Part shown: in pieces, positions 48,247-61,868 of the stretch
How the letters are laid out: the number at the start of each line of letters is the position of its first letter
Position numbering within the stretch: the first letter of the stretch is position 1
Assembly: GCA_019614645.1 (NCBI GenBank)
Contig: JABWDB010000038.1
Span: 682,001 to 746,000 of the forward strand
DNA from: Stratiolaelaps scimitus
Taxonomy: Eukaryota; Arthropoda; Arachnida; Mesostigmata; Laelapidae
Length of the DNA: 64,000 bases
Reading direction: 5' to 3'
Translations under genes and position numbers: made by a program
Notes under the pieces: model-generated
Seen by the model: only the letters and a program-made list of their open reading frames with translations
What the model was told of the DNA's origin: nothing
Databases searched by the model: none

Positions 48247-50489
48247 CATGAGGCGGCGATATTTTGAATAGAAATATTGTCGAGAGATTTCCCGAGAGGC
48301 CGTCATCTTTCGCTGCCTGACTGACTGGCTGGCTGGTTGGCTGCCGCCACCCACGGACCTACTTATTTTTCCGCGATTTTATCCAATGGCGCTTTCATTC
48401 TACTCGGGTTTCCCTTGACTGGCATTGGACTCCCCAACTTGCATCAGCACTCAGCGTCCAACATCGTTCGACACCCAGACAACGCAGTCACTCTTGTGTG
48501 GTGAAATCGCCTTCTGCAAAATTCAACCGGCAGATTGACGAACACGTTTCTGTCGGACCAGTTAGCGGTGGCCATGATATTGACTCGATCACTGCTGTGG
48601 ATGTATGGCCGGCTCGCTGGCTGGTTCTCTATGCATTCATTCAATATCTGGAGAGAGGAACATTTGACGAGGTTCGATTGAGCACACGAACATGGTCTAG
48701 TGTGTTCAATATTTAAAACACATTATATCCTCGATCACCCCTGATCGGCTGGGCGGATATTGAGAAGCCACGACGTCCCTGCATGCCATGTAATCTTCGA
48801 TGTGTCATGCGATGGCAATACAGAGTAATTCAAGTGTTTTCTGTTAAATGAATCATAGCTACATAACAAACCAATTAAAGCCGAGAAGAATTGAGGAGAG
48901 CGCTTCAGACGGGACTCATGTATTCCCAGGTATTATTTAGCAACAAAGAAGAGCCGCGACCTTGATATATACAAGACAAAATTGTAGAATAATTGAAAAA
49001 CATAACCGAATCCTCATCGTGGTGCAGCCACAACATCGAAAATCAAGAGGATCGTCGTTCAGGAAATCACAGCTCAGAAAAGTGTTCCTCTCTCTTATTT
49101 CAACGTTTTTGTCTTATTACCGCTGCTGCCGTCCTGAGGACTCAGTCCCAAGAGCAGGGATATTGGAATGATGTGCTTGTCCCATACGTGTGGGCGTGTG
49201 TATTGAAGGAGTATAGTCGATTCGATTGTCCTTCCAGCCATGATCCCGAACAGTGACCGCCTTTGCTGGTGTTGATGCTAACCTATCTGTTGGCCTGCTG
49301 AGAACTTCGACCAGCCGTTTCATGGGAAGGACGCGAACACCAGTCATATAGGGGGATACCAAATTTTTTTAACGAAGTGTCATACTGAAGTATGTACCAA
49401 CACATCACCATAGGGTATCGCAGAAAATGAACATAACAATATTATAGGAGGTTTCCCCCGCATTGATATAATAAGATAGAGACTACAAAATGTGTTTCGA
49501 TAGGTTACCATGGCTATTACTAGGCCACGAAACAAAGTATTGTATGTAAGAACTTGCAGTGGTCACCACCACACAATAAATAGATTCAAATCATGACATA
49601 TATGTCCACTTGCGATTTTAGATAATTTTATTATTTGATACAATGCATGTTCCACTATCGTAACGGACTGAAACATTTAAAAGACAAGTATCTTTCACTA
49701 GACAAGAACCTAGAAACACGAAATATATATCAAGAGAAACTTCTGTTATAACAGCCTACACAATAATGATACTAAAGCCACCTGTGGTTGCAGTCGGCAT
49801 CGGGTTGTCGTTGTGTCAGGGTCCAGAAGCTGGAAAGACGCTTCGAGGTTCTGGACCTGGGTCTTGACTAACGATGACATTCGTATAGTGCAACAGACGA
49901 AACATTCGATACTGTCTAATGCATTTCGCAATCGTGACGATTCGATAAAAGGGAGTCGCCATAGGTGAATCGATCGATATATAAATATATCGAGTATAGT
50001 AGAGCGTCGTAGTCAGAATAAGCCAAATGCAGACTTTATCCCGTTGCAAAAAATAAAACACTTGTAAACAACTGTTGCGGCAAATCCTCAGGAATATCTG
50101 AATATGAATCTGTAGCCTCATTGTATGTAAACGCTGGACCGTCTCATCTTTACATACGGAAACGTTCCACGGTGAGAACGTACCTCCACGTGCAGTCGAA
50201 GCGCATAAATTTTCCGAAGCCCGTCTATTCACCACGATTGGCAGGATAGGCTTCCTGAAATAGTCGACAAGGGGCTAAATATGCATGTGTGCCTGGGGAC
50301 TAGTGCGAATCAATGAGGTGCAGATGTCCATGAACCGAGAACAGAACGTGGGAAACGAGATAGAGCCAACGAGAGTCATTGAGAGAAGGCAATGCATTCT
50401 TCTATTCGTATCGAAGACGAATTTTTCGAATCGTTCACAACTTCCTGCTCTCATTCCATATATAATAACACCCTGCAATGTTTTCCTAT

Positions 50490-50513
50490 AAATATATATA
50501 TATATATATATAT
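50490..50513. repeat. (AT)n microsatellite
   Basis: About twelve AT units. Confidence 0.95.
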
Positions 50514-51443
50514 TTGTACAATTTTGCGGACGATGTGTCCATTGTGTAATCGTATTCCACAGTCGAATTATGTCTACGAAGTCAAGAGAGAACAAAATGT
50601 TCACTTGTTCGTTGGAACAACTGGAGCAGTTCCTCGACTTGTATCATCCCACACAGATTCAGCCTGCCTCGACTGCACACAATATGTAATATGATTCGGA
50701 TTCTTCATTTGGCTAGCAACCTTCAACTTCAAGAAGGCACAAAGACATTACAAAAGTTAGTCTCTTTTTTCATTACTGCATTGTTATCATATTGCAGTGA
50801 TACATCGTCTGAAAAAATCCGCCCGATACGTGGACCACATTTCAAGAGCGAAAAATTAATAAAAAGGGATATGCTCCTATCATAGCTGAGCTAAGCTTTA
50901 AGCTAGCAAATAGCAAATGAAACAAACCTGACTCTCTTACTATAGAACGGATCAATGACACGAAACAGGTGCATCAATGCAAAGATGGGCCTGCAACAAT
51001 GACTAACTAGAAATTACAATGCGAAGGTGGACATTCGTTCCGACATCCGTTGGCAACTTGATGTCTGAGTTGGAATGAGTGGAGTGACTCAGCAAATGGT
51101 TGATTGCAAGTGGCACTACTAATATCAGAGGTGTAAACGCGTTCAAATTCTGACATTATTAAATCTATTATACAACAGTAATTGCTGTTCGTAGACGTCC
51201 TTGAGAACCTTTTGGGCATTAACCCCGTCCGGGTCATCTATTATTGCTGTTGGTGTCGCACACCCTTTCGGCACGAAACTCGACAACAGTTAGAGCAATT
51301 TGTGCTCCATATTTCTTGATAGTTATTAAGCATTTTCATGTTATTATGGGCCAGAGAGTGCTTCCCAACACTAAACAATTTGTAGCGAGGATGTTCACTT
51401 TGTTTTAGGATGGCTAAGTTTCAGGATACGTGAGAAGCATAAA

Positions 51444-51554
51444 ATGGTACAGAGTCGGGTTTGTATGGCTCCCGTGGCGGTGGTACTCCTGCTGATCCTG
51501 GTGGCCGTGTCTTCTATAAACGACGACTGCACGGCCAACCTTTCACTGCTTTAG
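51444..51554 (+). CDS. Candidate secreted short peptide or signal-peptide exon
   Basis: The frame begins with an ATG in a strong eukaryotic context (AAAATGG, A at -3 and G at +4) and encodes 36 residues. The first part is MVQSRVCMAPVAVVLLLILV, followed by AVSSINDDCTANLSLL and a stop. It has a basic n-region, a 12-14 residue hydrophobic core and a small-residue site (AVSS) before a polar stretch, which is the textbook shape of a signal peptide. The hydrophobic residues use mixed codons (GTG, GTA, CTC, CTG, ATC), so they are not a repeat artefact. Upstream, a pyrimidine-rich run ending TTTGTTTTAG at 51408 could be a splice acceptor; a short upstream ATG at 51410 ends after seven codons. No good donor precedes the stop. 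The +1 frame stays open for another 40 or so codons (FHCFRSPFAFPKACPATRS), so a frameshifted precursor is possible. Unrecognised family. Confidence 0.35.
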   Translation: MVQSRVCMAPVAVVLLLILVAVSSINDDCTANLSLL

Positions 51555-54500
51555 GTCTCCTTTCGCTTTCCCCAAAGCTTGTCCAGCTACGAGATCTATA
51601 GAAGACAACCTCCTCGTCGAGTTCAGAGGAAACAAATCCTCTCCAGCGAACAATCATCCTGGTCTCTAGGGTTCAGTTGGATCGGAGATGTCAGGCGGGC
51701 GAAATGGCTTGCATTTGCTCTATACCCTTTGCTCTAATGTAATTATTATTATTTTATTATTATTATACGCTCGATGAATCCTATGAATATTGGCATTGTA
51801 TCGATGCAGCGTGATATACAGACAAATTAGTTAATCATTAAGCTCAATCAGCCAGGAGCCCAATAATCGGCAGAACCTTAACGAATGTGGTTGAAAATTT
51901 TGAACTAAAATTACTGAAATTAATGATTTCGTATGTTATGATTTAGCGATACCCTACCTCGGCAATTCTTGTTCTGGGAGTCTCCTACGGGAGCTATGGT
52001 CACCACTTTGAATTATAATATCTGATTTCGTTGTACACGTCTGCACACTTTTTGGTCACTAATTATCTTTCTATATTGCATGGAAGCAATTGAAATTACA
52101 TAGGCTTCGCTCTAAAAATACAGTGATTGAATTTATCACTCAATATTGTTGTGTTATCCGTCAAGCTCAGCGGTAATGTAAGCACTTCAAGGTAAGCAGC
52201 CTTGAAGCACACTGCCAATGCTATGCCTTTTTTTCCATGAATCCCTCAATTAAAATTTGATATTATTTTTCCTCTCTTTGCGCTGAATTGGAGAAGTTTT
52301 TCTTTGCTTTACGTGGATCAAAACTTTCTAAATTACATGTAATTACATTATATAGAACAATCGATTTTTCATTATTAGTCTAGGCCCGAGCACCGTCACT
52401 GAACAAGTTTCATCCTGAGGAAGTCACACAGTTAGTGAAATTTTTCTATACTCGCGGCAAGATCAATATTTGCCTATCAACATATCCAAATATGAAATAA
52501 TTCCCTCATATTTCAGATCCGTTCGTCAGAGTCGTAGGGTCCGAAGTAGGATCCCATACTTGCGTTCTTTGATTTCAACATTACCCCCCACTTAACTTGT
52601 TGGCAGAGACTGATGGCTGTAATACTTTTTCCAGTTACAAATTTCCAATGGCAGATTGGCCTTCGTCATCTGCCGCTTAGTTTGGAAACGAAATCAATAT
52701 TTTGCTAAGAAATCGATGCTTGACCGATTCAATCAGAACCAGTAACTATGTTCGTTAGAGCTGTGCAAAGATGGCTATTTGTGCAATCTGCTTATCAAGT
52801 ATGGTTTAGAAATGGCTCGTAGCTATAATGTTATGACAGATTAAAAGCAGTCAACGCATCCACATATTATGGCTAGTTTGATGCGACACGCGGTGATTGC
52901 GGAATAATTATTTACAATGTTAAATACGAGATATTCTTCAAATCGGTCCAACTTCAAATCGTCATAACTCTCCGATGCCGTTCATGTCATAGGCGGTCCT
53001 CAAGTTTCTGAAACTGAAATAATCCTTTCACTAAGCATCAAGGAAAAGGACGCCATACAAAGCTAACAAGTACTAATTATATAGAGGATTGGTAGATGTG
53101 TTTCGAAATTGCCGTTCCGGTTTCTTGCTTGTGCAACAAACGAAACACGCCTCGGCCTCTCTGTCTTATCATCAAAGGTCTGGTACGCTGAAAAAACAAA
53201 AGGCGAGTTTTCGAACAATGGTTTGAATCGTCAATTGACTTTTGATTCTGGTAAATGCATATGCGATACAGTCGACAACGACCTTCAATCAGCTTCAATC
53301 GATGGCTCCGAATCCAATTAAAGTTCACATGAAGCATTCAATTTGACCCGTTCTAATTTCGTCAAATATAATATAGCCACAATGAATTGCTTTTGCTGAC
53401 ATATGCAATTTTCCTTATCAAAAAAAATCCCTTGTCATCTGCCCTGCTCTCTTTGTGCGATTTAATTGTTGCGTGGCTGTGGGGAGCTCCTCACAGATAT
53501 TCTATTGGCCAACATTGTATACTATGGGCCATTCCTCTAGCCAAACGATATCTGAAGCTCTGTAGATGATTGTGGCACAAATCACTGCCAAAATGCAGAG
53601 TGTCCTTGCACCCTTTGACTAAAATACAAACTCATATCGTCGTTGAAATCGATTAAATTAGTCTACTTAATATACAGATTATCTGGCCATTCATACTGAC
53701 CAAGTGAGGTTCTATATTTCATTTGGGTCGAGTGTACCCATTTACCTAGTTTAGTTAGTTTACCTTAATCGCTACTATGCATGTCACACACATGCATCAT
53801 TCTGTCACTATCTCTACATATAGTAATCATCGTCATCTCCTAGATCGCTACAGTCACCATCACCACAACCAGAAGCACTCCCTGTGAAAGAAAATTCACG
53901 GAAGGCTAGAATCCCACTATTCTGTTCTTTCCTGTATAATGAACTTGCCCCTTGACGTGACGCTGGCTACTCCTACTCTATTGTCATATTATCAAGGATT
54001 CTCGTTCATGACGGAACACATGAGGACAAAACGAGCACCATAGATGAAAATGGTTGATTCGAGTTGTACTCATTGCGCTGCGACGGAGTTCAGGTCGCGA
54101 TGTTTTGGCGTCCGTGTACGCAATTCGCTCTAGTTTTGCGAAAACCAGATCGAGTCTTCCTGATTTGCACGAATGCAAACCAAACGAGAACTGTATTAGC
54201 CTTTGTCGTTGGCTCTGAACATCATCGAGTGACAACAAACCACAAGCGCCGGACGGGAGGAATCACCAGGAGAAAATCAACTAGCGCAACAATATCAACG
54301 ATTTCTGTTGATGAACTAACACCTATCTACTATCACTACTTCGACTGCAGCTTGTGCAACAACTTCTCGTGTGTATGTTAGCCGAGGCCCTTACCCTGTG
54401 GGTAAATCTAGCACTTGAGCACGTCGTGTAATATATTGAGGGAATACTGCTTGTTAGTGAACTCTGCGGTGGTAGAGTGACGTTGCAGTGACGGCATATA

Positions 54501-54997
54501 CGCCAAAAATCGTGGCAGCTTGAATGTAGTAGTTCGAGAATGAATCGCAAAGGTCGTTAGTCGATGACGCACAGATTGCTTCCGAGCACAGTGCATTGAA
54601 GTGTATGCGATATGCTGACATAAAGGGTGAGCAAGTTAGAAAAAGCTAGACTTGTGCCATTATGCCAAAAATGATGGTTTCGATTTTATCCCCGCCCTCT
54701 TCTTCCACCCCAGTTCTTAACAAATTGTCACCGACTTCTCGATGGCATATTTCATTAGGCTTCAGAAGCATAAACAAATCCAATTCGTGTTTCCTTTTCG
54801 GATCAGGTAATACTGGAAGGAAGGCCTGTTGACATCTATATGACTTCGCTAACTAAGTGGCGAATAAGTAAATAGTTACGATGGCGATCGGAGAGCCCAA
54901 AATCATCACTAATATTATAACTGGAGTAAACGATTGTGGAATCTACAGTGATGACGAATAAATCCTAGATGTAAGGATATAGCGTTGCAGTCGTCGG
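51555..54997. other. Non-coding with one hairpin
   Basis: 51.55-51.72 kb stays GC-richer, consistent with the end of an exon-like segment. An ATT run lies near 51741-51766. The + frame 54064-54381 is unrecognised. The hairpin at 52185-52207 is listed separately. Confidence 0.4.
52185..52207. other. Hairpin CTTCAAGG-TAAGCAG-CCTTGAAG
   Basis: A perfect 8-bp stem with a 7-base loop. It follows AAGCTCAGCGGTAATGTAAG at 52163, which resembles a Pol III A box (TAGCTCAGCGG). No B box follows, so a tRNA gene is not supported. AAGGTAAGC within it also reads as a splice donor. Confidence 0.55.
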
Positions 54998-57525
54998 CTA
55001 TATTAACACTCTCTCAGATCCCAGTGTCTGCACCAACAAACGATGACACCTGCATACAACCAATGCGCTAGGAGATATTTGATAACGTATGACGCTGATA
55101 ATCGTTCGGCGAATATAGGTCGACATCCGTTCAAGTCTGGTTAACACTTGAGCGCGTTGTCTCAACATTCGTGAATCGCCACAGTCCGAGTGGCGGTCCA
55201 ACATTAGCAGCAGCAGCAGTACCAGTAGAATCCGTGATCTGTGAAACCGCCAGCCGGTGAATTTCTCACACACATGACCCCATCTGTAATGTTTAGTCTG
55301 TGCTAATTTCATTCGGAACCATTAGATACACAGCCACTCACAGGTGCAGAAGGTAATTGCGTGCCATCCATTGTAGTTTACAGCAACGCAAAGTCTCTGA
55401 GACGGAGGCGGTAGAAGTGGACGCGGGTTCCTTCCGTGAAGAAGTCTTTGCAATAAATAATTTTCACTTTCCTCTTTCGTAACTGTATGTACCCTACGAA
55501 CGCGCAGAAAAAACTACTTCGACATGTTTTGTATTAGTATAGGCACCCAGGTCATCACTGTCTTCTACCTTGCTGATTCTGTTCCGTTAAATACAGATAA
55601 AACCTAAAAATATTATTTGATTCGAATACTTCTCTGGCGAAATTAGATGAGATGAAACAATGAACCGAAACCGGCTCCGTTATTAGCTAACTGTATTGTT
55701 CTGTTTCCATAGCTGCGAATGTTTACTGTGTGGGAGTCCTACAGCTTAGCGAAGCTCACAAATGCTTAATATGACTAAGGTTTTTTATCCTCGTTGCGTC
55801 GGTTGCAGGGTGATGCGTTTTCATGAATCTCTTGCCTAGCATCTGCCAATATCCACGCTGTATATCGTCATCTAACCACTTGGAGAGTCTTAAGGTTAAA
55901 TGAACCAAAGAAAGAAAGTTCCGGGTCTTTAAGGGGCCAACCTTTCAAGTCCACTCTCTCATTCTCAGGCACCGGTGCAAGCTTGTGTACACCCGAATGG
56001 GGCCGCATTTGCTTCATCGCTCGTCGGGCTTTACCTGCGCGGCAAAGGTCAAATGGACACATTTTATGGCTTTACTTTACGTGCCATTACGCACTGGACG
56101 TGCAATACAGACATAATCGTATGTCGACCATTTCATGTTGACGAATACGTTTCTCCGTTTCATACGAACAGAGCAAAGCGGAATTGAGTGACCCACGTTG
56201 AAGATATGATGCAATAGTGAACGATTAAAAGATTTGAACACAGACGTTTTTGTACAACCATTCCGATGCTTGCAAGCAGCAGGTTGAAAGCTATTTCTTA
56301 ATTGTACTGTAGACGGCAATGACTTAGGGATAACTGCAGTATACCATTGATCTATGCGAGGCGGAATTACACAACAGGAGCCATCACTAACAGCCACCAA
56401 AGATTTGTACTTAATCTCATCTATATCACTTCGGACACAGACAGAAACAAACATCTTCTCTGCCTAAATAGGTGCTTGTGCAGATTAATGTATTCATATG
56501 TAGTAAGATCTGCGTTCTCAGATCTAGTTACATTGCGACTCCATATGTTATGTTGTCATTTATTAGCAAATATTAAATATGAAGAAATTTGTACTTAATG
56601 CATACGACGTTGATCTTGGTTTCCGCAGCAGGCGAAATATCATGTTATCTCCAGTTTCGAAATTACGTATTTAAAAAGTACTCTTCATAGAATGGCACCG
56701 AGTGGCTTTAAGCAAGAACGATAAGAATAATCCCCAGGTGTTACGTCAGCTGCTTTCATAAATCACAGAACAGAAACAAAGCATATTCGCTTTCGTTATC
56801 ATGGTCGAAACCCAAGTTATCACCTTTGTCTGTGCTTAGGTAACTATCTCATTTGCATCCGTACCTAATATATCTATAACATTTACGAGACCACAGTTAT
56901 ACCCGAGAAAAAATTATTTGGACAAGACCTACCACGTCACAGCTCACACAACCGATAACAGGTGCCCGGGCCACTGACTCGACAAAGCGCACCCCGGAGG
57001 GATTATCCACAATTAAAGTATATATTCCATAGTATCCCGTCAAGAAAGAATGATCATTTAATATTCCTTTGATTAGAAAATACGATCTGTGTCCGCACCT
57101 ATAATACTTAGTCTTTGATAGCAAACTTGGGCAAGCATTTTTGAACGAATGCTCTTATCGGTCCGTATCATGGAGGCATATTCCAGGATGATAATAATCA
57201 CTTTGAACTACGACATAATTCAATATTCAAATAAACCTTATTCGAACATACTAGCCATCGGATTTTAACTGAGATTTTGACGCATTTTATCTGACAAATA
57301 TCTGACTAGCTTGGAACTAATTCGATAAAATAGTAACAATAATAATAATGCTTAGATTATTAGGTTCTGATTACCACGGATGAAAAATGGCAAGGAGTCT
57401 CCATATGTAACTGTATTGGTACATCGGAGAAGTTGCGTACGTATTTTCAGTTGATTAAGTAAGCGAAGTGGTTCTGTGCTTACGAGTCTATATAGTATAT
57501 CGAGAGAGAGTTGGCGGAGGTGGTG
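54998..57525. other. Non-coding
   Basis: The - frame 54998-55312 has a Leu run from a short CTG repeat and a basic tail. The - frames 55868-56062 and 56077-56454 and the + frame 55975-56187 are unrecognised. No RNA gene or repeat family is visible. Confidence 0.4.
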
Positions 57526-58788
57526 TCAGGGTGAGGTCTGATCTTTGAGGGATCCGTACCGATATTTGTGCATCCGGACCGTGGTGTGTAGCTGTGAGAA
57601 AGTCCTAATGTTATGGCCATCGAAAAAACGGAGACGTTCTAATGGATCTTGGTAATACAAAAATGCCCCCGAATGACATCCAGCTGACACAGTTGGATAT
57701 AATACGGTGCGTAGAAGTAAGCAGGTGTGGATTCCGGTGAACTTCACTGTAAATAAATGTATGTTGAATGAACAGCACCGAGGAACCACACAAATAAATA
57801 AATTACATGGTACAATAATTCATAAAACGAACTACCGAATATAACACAAAGTTCATATTCCTTCAACGACCATGCACTTCTCACTTTATTCCCTGTAGGA
57901 GACTGGATATCGTCATTGTTCAGGGAAATTTTCTGAGCGAGCAGCTTTCTCGAACGACATCCCCATTGACGTACCAACTGGTCAGGGGTGGCAAGCGGCC
58001 CCAGATAGACAAACACGGCCAATTGGTTTCTATGAATAGATGATAGCTTTAGGTAGGGTGTAACCCATCGATTCAGGCTCTGCCATTGATATCAGTGGTG
58101 GTACACAATTGAGAATTGCAGAAAATAACTTGCCTCCCGGTGGCATTACAATGTTCGGAAGTGGACGTTCCCCTAATGCGTTAGGGAGAATGAGATTGAT
58201 GATCTGCGGACCCACGCACGACGCGCATGTAAATCCTCGACAAGAAGTTCTGACCGCAGGGAGGCACAATTTCTGGCCGCTTCTACTCTGTTTTTTTTCT
58301 TCACAAGAACAGTCCCCCGGGCTAGGGTTTACCCTCGATGCCGTCTTCGAGAACGTGTACAGAGACCCGTTGCGATGTCTGCAAACGCAACGGGGGTGTC
58401 GGGCCATCCTCAAAGGGGCAGCGACAGTATCTCGTGTTCATCTTCGTCTGTGTTTTGCAACCACATTCGCAGTGGGCAGCCTGACTGTCCCCATGAAAAC
58501 GGCTTTTACCGACGAAACATTCTTCCGCTCTCCGTTTCGAAAAACCACTACTTGCCCTTAGCCTTTGGTCCCTTCATGCACAGGGTCTCCCGTTCATTCT
58601 GTTTTCCTTTCTCATGCGTCAATCCGCATTGTCTGCCCTCTGCTCAGATTCTTTTTGCATAGCGTAGCAGTAAGCCGTCCATTCCATGGTAACAGCAGCA
58701 GCGGGCGCTTTGCGGGAAACTCGAAGCAGGATCGACCGCGGTGCCGTGTCGTGCACTAGCAAGAAGGAGTATTGGAGCTGTGTCTACC

Positions 58789-58805
58789 TCTCTCTCTCTC
58801 TCTCC
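58789..58805. repeat. (CT)n microsatellite
   Basis: About eight CT units followed by CCCTC. Confidence 0.9.
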
Positions 58806-58998
58806 CTCTTTTTCCACCTCTCCTGTATCCACCCTCCCTTGTCGTCTTCATCCTTAGCAGGAGATTCTTCCCTTTGCTTCTTGTTTTCGCCACTTCGAAC
58901 GACACGAGCGCACAGACACACACAGACACGTTCACTCCCACGGACATCATCTTCTTATTTCCATACGGCGACTCAACGTAGTGCTGCCGTAGCAAATA

Positions 58999-59015
58999 CT
59001 GCTGCTGCTGCTGCC
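58999..59015. repeat. (CTG)n trinucleotide run
   Basis: Five CTG units in GC-rich DNA. Confidence 0.9.
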
Positions 59016-61002
59016 TCCTCCGGCTGCGCCGCCTCTGTTGGTAGCTCTCGGTCGAAAGTTTGCTTGCTCGGTTGCGTTTCTCCCCCGTTCTACCGTTCAC
59101 TGGGCTAAGGCCGCCCGCAAAGGTCTTGTCGCTCCGGCATCAGCCTTCCCCTACCAGTATACCCGCTTGGCTCGCTTCTCTCGCATCCACAAAGCAGACG
59201 AGGTGGACGAGCACCTGACGTAATTTCGTTTCCCTTCGGTTTTGGCATGCGCGTGCTTCTTCTCGAGCACTGTCCCCCTTTCACTGTCCCGCGCCTGCTC
59301 CCCACCCTGGCCCCCTCTGAGCTGGCTGTCCCATATCAACAACGTTTCGTGCACGCGCGGAGATCCCGCGTTGCACTTCCGCACGTATTCACGTAGATAG
59401 TGCGACCGCCACTGCTTCTGTTGCAGAGCTTGCCCCAACTACCAGCGCTACCTGCTCCCACACGGTGGCTGCGTTCGGTGGAAACAGCAGAATGGCGGAC
59501 GGAATGGGACCAGCCCCTCTGACCATCTGGCAACTCTGCACACCGAGAATGGCGTACACGTAGCGGCCAAGTACGTGTGTTTGTTTATCTTCTAAGCGTG
59601 TAGGAGGTAAACTCAGAAGGTAGAGGGATGTCCTGACCTGATCAATAGGTCATGACAGAAATAATTAATAACGTTCGTGTCGGAATTCGATTCCTTGAAA
59701 CCACAACAGTAAGCTTTGTATTAAATAATAATTGAGCAGACGAAAGCGAAGTAATGCAAAGATATTTGCAAAATGATGCAGGACGAAACTCACCATTCTC
59801 TGCTATGCCACCGGTTAAAATGAAAGAGAAAATAGCTTTCGTTTTAGCTTGGGTATATTTTTCGGTGCGAAAATATTATTTTTTTTTAAATAACAAAGGA
59901 TTGTGAAATACGAGTCATCACGGCTCAGGTTAGAATGAGGTTAGCGCCTGTCAAGACCGATAGTCTTGGATCACCATGCAATCAATTCCTATTTTAATCA
60001 AGAAGATGGTTGTCTGAATATATTAACGTTTGAGGACGCGATGAAGCGGCATCAGCTTTTCAATAGCGCAGATTTATCGTGGGGGGTCTCAATTCATTCT
60101 ACTGACGGACATGAAATATTATACGAATCAGAAAACAACTGCCTTGCATTGGCATATCCGTAGGTCTGATTTTCGATGACTTATGATCGAGTAGTGTATG
60201 CCTTTTTCCACAAAGCGCCTCCGGCGACGTTTTCTAGTCATTTTCCCATACTGTTAGGATCAGACAGTTCAAGCTACTTAAATTATATTCTATTATTTAT
60301 CGGTTACTAGAAGGTCGTTATTCGCAACTACTAAATATTGAATTGATGATCTGTCCCTATTCGTGAAGGCTAATTAGAAGCAAATAGTGAATTCAATTAG
60401 CCTCGCGCGTGCCAGTACCTCGTCAACACATACTTCACATGGCCATAAGATCAACAAATATTGGATTGGGCAGATAGAACTGATGGGAATTTTCAACGAA
60501 TTCCACACATCTAGACAGAGGATCAGGAGGTTGCGGTCTCACGTAGTGCCCATCAACAAAAATGACTCCTAGAAAATTAATGCGAAGAACATTTCAGTGG
60601 TTACGAAAATTCTCCATTTATGAGAGAAATCACGCAGCTATTGCTCCTACTATGAACTAATTGGCATGCAATTAAAAGCAAGTCGCACTTGCGTAGTAAG
60701 GAAGAACTTGTTTCTATATTTCTTGATAATAGTAAGGTATCCAAACTGTTACCGAGGGTTAAGCCAATGACAAGAATATTTGAAAGATGAAGAATAATTT
60801 CATCAGCACCCTAATTCTTTATGTCACGGTACTGTGTGAACGCATAAAGTACGTATAAGCACACAAAATATATAACTTTACATCATAAGAGAAAAAGAGG
60901 GGGACTCTGGTAATTGGGTTTTCGAATTGGTTGACTGCCGACATCGAAACAAAAACATCTACAGCACATGGCAGTAAAAGAATTACAAATCTTGTTGTAT
61001 CC

Positions 61003-61003
<1 letters not shown>

Positions 61004-61034
<31 letters not shown>
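61004..61034. repeat. (AT)n microsatellite
   Basis: About fifteen AT units, uninterrupted. Confidence 0.95.
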
Positions 61035-61038
<4 letters not shown>

Positions 61039-61490
61039 GATAAAACTTACAAAGTGAGGACTTCGTAATCATATAGCAATTGTTTCTATGGGTAAGCTTC
61101 CATGCACTGTCTGCTGGAGTTGAGAAGAACATAGTTCTCGTGCTCGATATGTCTAAGTTTCTTATAGGCCCAACCTCAATGTTTCGCCCTTATGGATTTA
61201 GGGGTCATGCCCTGGTTTCCTTGCCGTTTCATAACTTATAGATATGGCTGCATTTGTCAGATAGAGAATAGTGCCTGCAAATAGGCGGTTGCGAATTCTA
61301 TTTAACACATTCCACTCATAGGACGATTTCCGCTGGACACTCACTATATATAGCCCGTATGTCCTCGAGACGCCAACGCCTTGAATACGAAACGTGACAT
61401 GCTTTGCCACAGATCGCACCTCTAAGAAAGCAGCACGCCTTTTATTTCTACAAATCAACGATGTGCTCAACGTTGGGTTAGTCTCCAGTA

Positions 61491-61513
61491 ATGGCAGGTT
61501 TAATTCCTGCCAT
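61491..61513. other. Hairpin ATGGCAGG-TTTAATT-CCTGCCAT
   Basis: A perfect 8-bp stem with a 7-base loop. The inner part GCAGG-TTTAATT-CCTGC looks like a tRNA T arm with a near B box (GGTTTAATTCC), but no A box or acceptor stem lies at the right distance. Confidence 0.6.
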
Positions 61514-61868
61514 GGCCTCACGGAAGTATGGATTTTACCTCCTGACATATCTCACAGCAGTGCCCCGCCCTCTAAGTACCGATAATTGCCTGATTGAAGG
61601 AGGACTGGAGGAAGAATCCCTAGTGCCGATGTGCCGCCCAAGTTTAGCTTGTTGTGCACCACCACGTAGTAAACATATAATTAAATTGGCTATAGTTATA
61701 GTGAGATTGTTTCGACAACTTGTTTGGTCATGCGAATGAGTCCGGGTAGTCGCGTAGAAGCCGCCTCATAATAATTTCATTGCGTGGCCTAATTAGTGCA
61801 TAACTCCCTTCTGTCCCCAATGATCCCCCTCCACCCTCTCCCTAACGTCAAGTAAAGGCGATGCTTAC

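Larger units (their letters stand above)
47957..51406. other. Non-coding; GC-richer 48.0-48.8 kb
   Basis: A short CTGG/CTGA run near 48317-48343 and a palindrome at 48226-48246 are the only structures. Frames of 60-139 codons on both strands (the longest 49816-50235, -) are unrecognised. Confidence 0.4.
57526..59575. other. GC-rich region, exon- or promoter-like texture
   Basis: From about 58.1 to 59.57 kb the DNA is GC-rich with CpG. It holds a CT microsatellite (58789-58805) and a CTG run (58999-59015). Long frames overlap on both strands: 58109-58561 and 58686-59108 on +, 58030-58413 and 58756-59100 on -. The - frame 58030-58413 has several Cys residues and a fairly even composition but no fold I can name. 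The segment could be a first exon plus promoter, but the strand cannot be decided. Confidence 0.35.
59576..61868. other. Non-coding AT-rich DNA
   Basis: No protein-like frame is recognised. An (AT)n tract lies at 61004-61034 and a hairpin at 61491-61513. Confidence 0.4.

Noticed and set aside
54998..55312. Reverse frame with a Leu run followed by LRQRAQVLTRLER, faintly like CRF-type diuretic hormones
   Set aside because: The Leu run is a CTG repeat, there is no amidation/cleavage site (GKR) after the stretch, and the start context is weak.
58756..59100. 114-codon reverse frame rich in Arg and Gln
   Set aside because: It is composed largely of the CT and CTG repeats of the GC-rich island and is open on the other strand too.
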